NCBI GenBank assembly: GCA_902651635.1
Contig: CACRSC010000010.1
Coordinates: 217,534-281,533, forward strand
Direction of reading: 5' to 3'
Length of the DNA stretch: 64,000 nt
From: Mastigamoeba balamuthi
Taxonomy: Eukaryota; Evosea; Mastigamoebida; Mastigamoebidae
Shown: piece after piece, positions 22,701 to 31,672 of the stretch
How positions within the stretch are numbered: the stretch's first letter is position 1
Layout: each line of letters begins with the position of its first letter
The notes under the pieces: generated by a model
What the model was told of the DNA's origin: nothing
Databases searched by the model: none
What the model saw: only the letters and a program-made list of their open reading frames with translations
Made by a program: the position numbers and the translations under genes

Positions 22701-25025
22701 TGCCGACGCACACGACGAGGGCGTCGGAGCCCAGGGCGGACCACAGAGGGTCTGAGCGCTGACGCAGCGCGCAGCTGCCCTTCTCGGCGCCCTTGAAGAG
22801 GCTCATCTCTGTGTACGGCGCCCCGCAGCGCTTGTCCAGGCCGTACAGCACTCCCTTGACCACGGGGTCCCGTAGCAGGCCCGCGACGTACTCGCTGGAG
22901 AGGGAGCCCTGGGCGCCCTCGCAGGTGTACGAGGACATGCGGATGCAGTCTCCCACGCTGTAGAGCGCCGCAGTGTCGAGGGCCCCCGATTCGAACCTCG
23001 CCACGAACGCGTTGGTGGCGTTGCACAGGCCGAGCACGGAGAAGGTGCTGTGCGCGTTCATCATCCAGACGGCCGCCTCGGGCGTCACCCTCTCGACGCT
23101 CACGAGGTCCGCGCACGCGGTGTCGGAGAACCTGCGCGCGGTGACGACCGGGGACGCTGCAGGAGCCGGCCACTCGGGTGGCGCGTCGGAGCACTCGACC
23201 GAGACGTACTGTCCTGCGGCGTCCAGGTGGCACGGCAGGGCCACGCACGGCGCCCGCTCCTCGAGCATCCGGACCAGCCTGCCCGTGCAGCCGCCCTTGC
23301 GCGTGTAGGTCGTGCGCCACGCTGATGCGTAGGTGCTGAACCGCGTCTGCCCGCACATCACAGAGACGCCCAGCGAGCACGTCCTCGCCGTGTGGTTGCG
23401 CACCCAGACGCCCCCGGAGCACCGCTGGCCCGCGGGAATGCCGTACACGCTGGCCCTGCCGCCGCCCGCGTCGCAGGCGACGCGGTACTGCGCGTAGGCG
23501 GTGCCGTAGAGGCTCGAGAGCAGGTAGTCCGCGTCGACGCACCCGTTCTGCGGGATCCACCTGAGGTCCGTGTAGTACGTGCCGCACGTCGAGTCGTAAC
23601 CCAGGACGACGCCAGCGGCAGCGGACCCCATGTCGTTGACGACCAGCTCCGCGTCGGCGCCGCGCTGGTTCGCGCACGAGAACCGACGAGACCCGACGCA
23701 GGCGCCGGTGCTGCTGAGCGAGTACGAGCGGGTGCCCGAGACGGACACGCGACCCTCGAGGACATGCGTCGAGTTGCAGAGCGACATCGCAGCGGAGGCG
23801 CCGGCGCCGCCGTGCCACGTGGCGTCAGCGACGGTCCACGAGCCCCGCACGAGGCTCGCGGGGACCCGGGCGGCACAGGAGGGCAGGTCCTCGTAGACAT
23901 AGGCCAGCGAGAGGACCACGTCCTCGCGGATCCACTGCGGCTCTCCGAGCGCGCACTGCGTCGAGGAGTTCGTCGCGGGCCCACAGGGGGACTCGACGCA
24001 CGAGCTCACCGGCGCGTACGCGGCCCTGTAGCTCGCCGCCGCGTCGCCGCACGCGTCGTAGCTCCGCTGCACCGCGTACAGCGAGGGCGAGGCGGTCTGG
24101 CGGCCGCACCACGTGCCGTAGACCGCGGGCGCTGCCCCCGGGATGGCGCCGGGCGGCGCCGTGCACGAGCCGCAAGCGGTGAGCCAGGGCGCGGCGCCCG
24201 CGGCGGCGAGGCGCACGACGCTGTAGTTCTCCCCCCGCAGGACGTCGACGGTGACGGCCGTGCCTTCGGGATACAGCGGGGCCAGCACGCCGGCTCCCGC
24301 GGCGACGGCGATGGTGCGGCCGCTGGCGAGGAGCGACATCTCCGTGCGCGGGGCTCCGCAGGCCCTGCGGGTGCCGAACATGGCGTTGGCCCCCACGAGG
24401 TCCTCCAGCTCGAAGCTCGCAGGGCTGCCCTGCGACACGTACAGAACCGCCCCATAGCACACGCCCGCACTCCGGAGCTCCACTGTCTGCGCGTTGGTGT
24501 TCCGCTGAGTATCAGTTTCACGCTGACGTCATGCNNNNNNNNNNNNNNNNCGACCCGCAGGCGTGTCGGAATTCCGCGTACCGTTGGCGTGGCGGCGCTG
24601 ACGTGGCGTAGCCGAGGAAGCGCGACGTCGGTGCCGTTGCAGTAGGCGTCGCGCCAGGCCCCGGGGCCGACGGCGGTGCGCCTGCCGCTGGCCGCCCACT
24701 CGTAGGCGACGGGCGCTGCCCCAGCGGCGCCGCATGCCGACGCCGCCTCGTACGTGGCCGCCCCGACAGCCGACGACCCCGCGGGCGCCGACCACGGCGA
24801 CGCCTCGCAGGCCACCGACGCGCTCTGCGACGGCGCGGCGGCGTCCGGGGCGCAGGCGGGCGAGGGGGCGCAGGCGGCGGCGGGGACCAGCGCCTGGACA
24901 ACGCGCGTGGGGGCGCCCGAGCAGGCGGGGCCGGCGTAGGTGTAGGACGTGCGCCAGACACTGGCAGCGGCGGTGAGCGCGCAGCTGAGCGCGACGAGGG
25001 CTGCCAGAGAACGGCACCCGAGCAT
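16786..25025 (-). CDS. Giant GPI-anchored-type Cys-rich surface protein, ten modules
   Basis: Two exons are seen: 25025 to about 24591, then one exon of about 7.7 kb from about 24491 to 16786. The start gives a signal peptide (MLGCRSLAALVALSCALTAA). The body, roughly 2,700 aa, is five tandem pairs of Cys-rich modules. Type A modules carry CGxxxTEMxLY-like motifs (CGAPRTEMSL, CGAPYTEMSL, CGSEYTHMRM, CGSAFTEMKL, CGALRTDLRL). Type B modules carry CGxxxTDLRW-like motifs (CGTYYTDLRW, CNSSYNDQRW, CGSPYTDLRW, CGAGALDLRW, CGAAFTDLRW), followed by YxVxC and VYGxxxGxxC. The B motifs recur every about 1.58 kb. Nine of the ten modules keep a Cys-Asn-x-Thr/Ser sequon. The end is Ser-rich, then ASVAALIAALLD, a typical GPI-attachment signal. 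No known domain is recognised; a cell-surface coat or adhesin is the likely role. Intron 1 contains the assembly gap. Confidence 0.8.
24535..24550. other. Run of 16 N (assembly gap) inside intron 1
   Basis: Sixteen undefined bases lie inside the only intron of the giant surface-protein gene. The donor (GTACGCGG) and the acceptor (CGCGCAG, with TGACGTCA upstream) are on either side, so the coding sequence is not affected, but the intron length is uncertain. Confidence 0.95.
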
Positions 25026-25238
25026 TGGGAGAGGAGTGGGGGACGCTGGGCTCTACAGAGGGGCACGGGGTTCGATGGGAGAGCGTCGGGTGACCGCTGG
25101 GTGGTGGTCCAGCAAGCGGTTGTGGGTGTGGGGAGTGGGTGTGGCCACCAGTTGAGCGTCCAGTGACGTGGACAACCCGGGTGGTGCGCGGGCGATCGGG
25201 TAGCGCTGAGCTAGAGCGGAAGGCGCTTCTGTAAGGAA

Positions 25239-25309
25239 GCACTGGTGGTCTAAGGGTAGAATGCTCGCCTGCCACGCGGGCGATCCGGGTTCGAGTCCCG
25301 GCCAGTGCA
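25239..25309 (+). tRNA. tRNA-Gly (GCC), second copy
   Basis: This 71-nt copy is identical to the one at 12037 but on the plus strand, with the same GCC anticodon and no intron. It lies 213 bp upstream of the giant surface gene's start and is transcribed away from it. The flanks of the two tRNAs are not alike. Confidence 0.95.
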
Positions 25310-26111
25310 ATTTTATATTGAGAATCGAGAACTGGTGGTTTCTTACGGCAATGGGGTTTCTGTTCTCTATCTCTCATAGGGAACTTCATCCGTCACCTGT
25401 CAATAAACTAATATATGGGCTCTCAGAGACCAGAGCTAGGAGCCCGAATAAGTCTCGATAGAGGGCAAAGAAGTCTCCAACGTCATTTTGTCCATCATCA
25501 CGCACAACACACAAAGGGGCGGAATGTGCACTTTGTCGGTGTTCCTCTCGTCTTCCTCGCTTCTCAGAATAAATTCTGACCACGTTGCACACCAACCCAA
25601 CGGCCATAGCAGTGGTAACTTAGACTCGATGAGGCCTTAAGTTTCTTACACATCACCGAACAAATGTATGCAGTATAGTTCAAGTAGTTCGGCGGTTACT
25701 GGCACGGAAATGGAAGGGCCCTGTCGGGTTTCTCCGTGTGCCACCGCTGCCGCCGTCCACAGCACTCCCCGAGCCGGGCGAGCGCAGCTGGAAATGCTCT
25801 TGGTCTGTCAATCCAGCCCTTTTCCCGCAGAGTCGCAAAAGGCGCGCCCGGAAAACCTGCAGTGACGCTTATCCAATTCTCTGCACATTTTGTACAAGGC
25901 GACAGGCAGCCCCAGTGCAACAATATTACAGGGGCAGCCCCAAATCTATTAACAGGTAACCCCAGCACACACACACACACAGCACCCGCACAGAGCGCTC
26001 GTCCACCCCCGCCGCCCACACGCACACGCCTGCCCCCAGCGCGCGCGAGGTCCGCCGGCCACCAGAGCAGCCCACACACCCCCCACAGCCGCCGCGCGAT
26101 CTTCCCGATCG
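25310..26111. other. Intergenic, no gene seen; CA microsatellite
   Basis: About 800 bp lie between tRNA-Gly and the GRAM-VASt gene. The first half is AT-richer. A (CA)n run of about ten units lies at 25960-25980, probably in the 5' UTR of the next gene. No supported coding sequence is present. Confidence 0.5.
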
Positions 26112-27178
26112 ATGGCCGCCGTGAGTGTACCGCAGCGCGTGTCCACGCCCACGTCCGCGCCCGAGGCGCCCTCGCCCTCGGGCCACATCTTCCCCCCAGA
26201 GGAGAAGCCCATCAGCGGCACGCGCGAGCTCCCCTTCGCTCCCGCGTCCCCCTTTTTTTTTTGTGGCCCCGCGAGACTCGGCTGACTCGGACGCCAACTC
26301 GGGTGACTGGGCCCCCCCGCTGCTGCTGCCCGCAGACTTTGGGTGCGCGTTCCAGAAGAGCATGGGCCTCGTCCACGGCAGGCTCTTCGTCACCCAGAAC
26401 TGGCTCGTCTTCTACTCGCAGTTCTTCAACACCGTGCGGCCCCCTCCCCGCACCCCTTGCCTCTGGGGAGTTCCCCACCCCCCCTCTGCCGTCGTCACTG
26501 ACGAGCACTTTTCGCTCGACTCTGTGGGGCCGTGTGCGCGGAATTTGCCGGCGCGTTGCAGAGAATTGCGATATCGTTCAGAGAAATCACCGCCGTCCGC
26601 AAGAGGAACACGGCGCTGCTCTTCCCCAAGTGAGCAGCCCCCTCCTACCACCTCTCTCGCGGCCACACGGGCTCGGCATTCTCACGGGTCCTTGCAGCGC
26701 GATCGAGGTGGCGTCCAAGGACATGAAGGTGAGAGGATCTATTAATATTCAGCTTTCCAGTTCCCCGAAAATCCCCGCGATTCCAAGTTCTAGAATTCTC
26801 ACCTGCCCGCGGGGGACGGCGCAGTACTCGTTCGTGTCGTTCCTCTTCAGAGACCAGGCCTACGACTGCATCAACAGCGCCATGCTGTCTGCCGTGCGAA
26901 TCCAGCCCCGCATATCCTGAATTCCAATATCTCGTATATCTGACACGTCATCGCTCGCGATCGCAGCAGCAGTCGTCTGGGTCCTCTGACGACGCGTCTC
27001 TGATGCCGATCGACGCCCGCGCACCCTCGGCGTCGGCCTCTCCGGCCGTCCAGCAGCGCTCCGGGGGCAGGAACACGCCCGTGCTCGCGTGCCCGTCGCC
27101 CCTGCGCTCGTCGTCGTCGCCCTCGCTGCCCTCTGTCCCCCACAAGTCCGAGCAGACGCAGCAGCCGCAGCCGCAGCC

Positions 27179-27226
<48 letters not shown>

Positions 27227-28859
27227 ACAGCAGCAACAGCAGCAGGCAGCTTCGCCAGCGCCAGCGGCGGCAGCGGCAGCGGCGTCTGCGCAGAGCCAGC
27301 CGGAGGAGGCGCAGACAGCCGAGGCGGCGGCCTCTGCGGTGCCTGCGATGCCGGTGGCCAGCAAGCCGGGCTGCGAGCACGCGAGGGGCGAGGCGCCTGC
27401 GGGCGACCGCGTCGTCGACGACAGGTTCGCGGTGGACGCGGCGAGGTTCTTCGACATGGTGCTGCGCGACGGCTGCGGGTTCTGGGAGGAGCTGTTCCGC
27501 GCCACTGGCTACACCGGTGCCGTTGCCGCCCCTCCCAGTGCCCCTGCGCCCCCTCTCCGCAGGCCTCTGCGCTGACGACGCCCCGCTCCCCCGCTCCCCG
27601 CTGCCCAGATGTGGCGATTGGCAAGTGGGAGGCCAACGCGAGCTGCGGGTGCCTGACGAGGAGCATCGACATGACGACGCACCTGAGCAGCAGGCTCACG
27701 GGCGAGCAGGCGGCCCGCGTCACCCAGACGCACACCTGCACCTCCACTCCCGACGGGTGAGCCCTGCCTCCCCCTCCTCGCCGTTGCCGGGGGTCGCTTC
27801 TCTCCGCTCTTCTCTCCGGCCCCTTCGCTTCTCCACGTTTGCTTTTTACCAATTTTCATTTTTCCACTTTTTTTCACTTTTCGCCAAGTCGTCATCGGCT
27901 TTGGTGCATGCATGTTACGTTGAATAACTCTGATGGCCGTGCTACACAACACCCACTCACTCGCTGATGGGGCGATGCTATGGCACAGCGGCCTCGTGCT
28001 GGAGATGAGGACGGCGACGAGCAAGGACATACCCTACGGCGAGTGCTTCTACGTGCAGTCGTGGATGACAGTCACGCCGCGCACGGACGACTCGGGGGCG
28101 CGCGAGTGCCTCGTGGCCTTCTCGTCGCGCGTGCCCTTTGTGCGCAGCACGATCTTCCGCGGGCTGATCGAGCGCACGGCCCGCCACGAGAACGGCCTGT
28201 TCTTCACCGCCTTCCTGAGCCACGTGCGCAGGCGCCTGTCGCCCGCGTCGGAGCAGACCGAGGAGGAGCCGCAGCCCCCGAGGGCGCTGCTGCCGTACTC
28301 GGCGGTGGAGTCGATAGCCATGTCGGTGCTATCGCCGTCCAACATCTTCTCGGCGATGCAGTCGACGCTGGTGCGCGCGTCGAGCTTCATACGCTCGCAG
28401 CCGCCGGCGCACAAGAGGTTCTGGACCGTCGCGCTGGCCGTGTTCAGCGTGCTGGCCGTCTGCGCCGTGGGGCTCGTGGCGATCGTCTCGGACCAGTCGG
28501 CGCAGATCGTCCACGTCGCCACCGCCGCCGCGGAGCTGCGCCAGCGCGTGACGCTGCTCGAGGGCGCCGTGGGCGGCGACAAGGCGTCCGCGGAGGGTCT
28601 GGCGCGGGCGCTGCAGTACGCGGGGCCCGGGAGACCGGGTGCCTTTGAGCAGCAGCTGGGGGAGCTCTCGGAGGCGCTGGACAGGTCGCGGGAGCTCGTG
28701 CAGACGCTGGCGGTGCTGCGGGCGAGGGCGAGGGCCGTGCGGGTCGACAGGCTGCAGGAGGAGCTGCGCAACGCTGCCGGCTGGCGATGGCACGGATCGC
28801 TCGTCGCGCTCTTCGTCTGCTCGCTGCTGGTCGCCGTGATCACGGGGCTGCTCCGCTGA
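26112..28859 (+). CDS. GRAM-VASt lipid (sterol) transfer protein
   Basis: This is a multi-exon gene. The first exon starts at 26112 (MAAVSVPQRVSTPTSAPEAP). A GRAM domain follows over several short exons (FGCAFQKSMGLVHGRLFV, NWLVFYSQFFNT, ISFREITAVRKRNTALLFP, AIEVASKDMK, YSFVSFLFRDQAYDCI). Then comes a linker with about 25 Gln, and a VASt (START-like) domain: FAVDAARFFDMVLRDG, FWEELFRATGY, IGKWEANASCGCLTR, DIPYGECFYVQSWMTVT and VPFVRSTIFRGLIE. After this come a membrane segment (FWTVALAVFSVLAVCAVGLV), a coiled coil and a C-terminal membrane segment (SLVALFVCSLLVAVITGLLR). Family members (GRAMD1/Aster, yeast Lam) move sterol between ER and plasma membrane at contact sites. Two membrane segments flanking a coiled coil is a little unusual. 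The stop is at 28857-28859. Confidence 0.85.
27157..27246 (+). repeat. CAG/CCG triplet repeat coding for polyGln
   Basis: CAG and CAA codons, with CCG at the 5' end, form an uninterrupted stretch encoding about 25 Gln with a few Pro, between the GRAM and VASt domains. The CAA interruptions are regularly spaced towards the 3' end, which normally stabilises such tracts. Confidence 0.9.
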
Positions 28860-29663
28860 CGTGTTCCCGTCGTCGGTGGGGTCTTCGCTCCGTGTACACG
28901 TACAGCAGCTCAGTACTGCAGCTAAACGCGACTGGTGGCCGCCCTCTCCTCACGGGCTAGTTCTGCGGGCAAGTGATTAAGTGTCGAATACTACTACATC
29001 TTTGATACCCGGGAGCTGGGGGCTGGACGCAGTCGATTTGTGGGGTATGCGCATTATTGAGGGTGTGAGCATCTGTCTGGCTGATGTGAGCTAGTGAGCC
29101 CGGTGCTGCATCAGTTTGACCCAAAGACAGCACGGGGAAGCATCCCACAACGTGGTGGTGGCTCAGCTTGCGCCTGCCTGGCTCATGCAGCCGTGCGGTG
29201 AGAAAGATACCGGCAGACAAGATCAGAGCGTATCCAGGGTGTTGATCTGCCTGGCCTGTTCCGCCGTGAACGGTCTGCTCTTAACACCCTCTGCTGTGTA
29301 GAAGGGCTGTTGCTGACAGAGGCAGAAGAGAGTGGGGTTGAGGCTGTGCGGGAACGACTCTTGAATTGAGCTTCTCAGCATCAACTGAGCAGCCAGTTCT
29401 TTGCCGGTGTAACAGGTCGTGTGTGACCTCAGGTCCGTGTCCTGACGTCGGGATATTCTGTCATCACGGAGGTAGCGATGTCATTCGCCGGGGCGGGAGT
29501 CAATTGAACAGGAGAGATACCTCCCGCGGAGGATATTCCTCTGAGGTCCGTGTTCTCGCAGATTTATCTGAAACACTGCACGTCACTGGGGATGAAAACG
29601 TATCAACTGATTTGCTGTATCCGGGGGGGGGGGATCGTCTCCACAAAAACCAGTGGCAGGGAA
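28860..29663. other. Intergenic, no gene seen
   Basis: About 800 bp lie between the GRAM-VASt stop and the start of the kinase-like gene. The sequence contains a repeated AGGTCCGTGT element (about 29428 and 29546), several ATATTC boxes and a nine-G run near 29630. These may be promoter elements of the next gene. No coding sequence is supported. Confidence 0.45.
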
Positions 29664-31186
29664 ATGGAGCGGCGCGCTCTCGAGCTGGACGTTGGCCCGC
29701 GGGTGGCATCGTTCACCATTGACCCGATGGTGTTCGATATCGAGCTGGTCAGCACGCTCGGGAGCATTACAGCTGGATCGGGGCTCGCCTTCAAATTTTC
29801 CAACGGTCTCACGCCGGCGCCCACAAACACGGCGCGGGTCAGTCCCCCCTTCCAGTGCCTCTCACACTCCCAACCTAACGCACTCTCTCCACCCAGAGCT
29901 TTTTCGAAAGGCCCACGGACACACTGCGAGTCATCTACGAAGGGGTCGAGTACAGCCTCGTCCCCCTGGTCGCGCGAAAGAGAGCGAGGACGTCGAGCCC
30001 CGGCATGGGCGGCGACAGCACGGCCCCTGCGCACGTCCCCACATCTCCTGTCAGTGCGGCCCTCCCTCCGCAGAGGCCTCCCGTACTGCCGGCCGAGGGC
30101 ACGGAGGACGGCTTTCCCTGGGCGCCCTTCCTGCGCGGCGCCCTCGAGCGGGACGCGAGCTTCACGTACCAGCCGCCGCCGTCCGACGACGACGCTGCAA
30201 TGAGGGCGCTGCTGGGGATCACGAAGCAAGAGAGCGAGGCGATCCAGAAACGCAAGCCGGGCGGGCGCCAAGCGTACATCGTCGTCGAGGAGCGGGAGTC
30301 CGGGACTGGAGTCGAGACCCACTGCTACCTCGTCAAGACGACACCCGACATTGTCGCCGCCAAGCTCGAGTACAAGAAGAACCTCTTGCTCGCCCAGTCC
30401 CCCGTGGCCAGCGTCTTCGTTCCGCCGGTGACGTACTTCGAAGCTCCCTACACAAGTGAGGTTCGTCCTTCGGGTCCCGTTGTGTTACAGTCGCATGCCA
30501 ACGCATCCCCTCCCCTCCCCCCCCCCCTGCGCAGAGCGAGAGCACGGAGAAGAGGGCGTTCCTGGTGCTTCCGTGGATCCTGTCGGCATCGCTCGAGTCG
30601 TTCACCAAGAGGAAGCCCGATGACCGCGATTGGGGGCTCACGGACGCCGACTGGCTCAAGGGACTGCACAACCTCAACTACGCTCTGGCATACCTAAGCC
30701 CCAACGGCCTCTGCAACATGAAACTCGAGTACAACGATCTCAACGCGACGCAGGTCTTGGGCCACCATCACACCTGTTCTTTACTCACACGGATAAACGA
30801 CACGCGTCACCCTTGCAGGTTCTTGTCACGTGCGAGAAGAAGATGCTCTTCGTTGACCTCGGTCTCGCGGTCCTCCATGTCACAAACGACTCGGGGGAGA
30901 TCAGAACATATCCAGGTAAGACCGTGTGGCAGTGGTTGTGATTGCCACTTACAGTCACTGCCCACCCCATGCAGCCTCCAACAAGCCATCAACTTTCTAC
31001 ACTCCGCAAGGAGCCACGTTCCCCAGGGTTGCATCGAAGGTCGTCTCCTTGATCCAGAACGAAGACATCCGCAAGAGGGCGACGAGAGTGTGCAAGTCCT
31101 GTGACTGGAACTTCAACGCGACGCTACTCCGCGAAGTGCTCTCCCACACTGGCCACACACTTCCGGACGGCGCCGTTCTCTATTGA
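29664..31186 (+). CDS. Divergent protein-kinase-like protein (probable pseudokinase)
   Basis: Five exons, with introns near 29838-29897, 30461-30535, 30754-30818 and 30916-30974; frames join well. The start gives MERRALELDVGPRVASFTID. The C-terminal half has a faint kinase pattern. THCYLVKTT is a candidate for the ATP-lysine strand. AFLVLPWILSASLESFTKRK resembles a hinge. LHNLNYALAYLSPNGLCNM, then EYNDLNATQVLV, resembles helix E and the catalytic loop: the Asp is kept but the usual Asn is replaced. KKMLFVDLGLAVLH corresponds to DFG with Leu for Phe. The product may therefore be a pseudokinase or an atypical kinase. The last exon includes KVCxxC-like cysteines (VCKSCDW). I do not recognise a named family. 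The N-terminal 150 residues are unassigned. Confidence 0.5.
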
Positions 31187-31672
31187 TAAATCGCACTCGA
31201 CGTATTATTTTTGACCGCTGGCTGAGGTGCTCGGGTCCAGCGGGACGAGGTCCTTGCACGAACCCGAGTATGGCCTGTGCAAGAACTCATTGGCTCGCTC
31301 TGACAATTGCAGGAGGCGAGCGGCCAGCCTTTGGTATTGCATACGCGAGAAATGGCCTCCGTTGATGGAGGGCCAGATTGCGGTCTCCTCTCCTTAGCGT
31401 CATGGAATGACGTCGAACCAAGGCTGACCCACTACGGGCAGGGCCCCACGGGACCACTTCCCCCCTCGCCTTGCCCCCCCCCCCCCCCTTTGAGCGAGCG
31501 AAGGCGCCGCTCTCGAGACAGGAATTAGGGTCCCAGCGTGTCAGACCCAGTCAGAGAATCTCGGACCCGAATATCCCCGGCAGGGCAAGTGGATCTCACC
31601 GCCGGCGCCCCCGGCAACACTGCAGTGTGCGCCGCGCTGCCGCCATTTTTTTTAGCGCCGGCAAAACCCGCC
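31187..31672. other. Intergenic, no gene seen
   Basis: This region lies between two plus-strand genes. A C-rich run of about 16 bases lies near 31475. The remainder, just before 31673, is likely the 5' UTR and promoter of the receptor gene. No ORF with family features is found. Confidence 0.5.
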
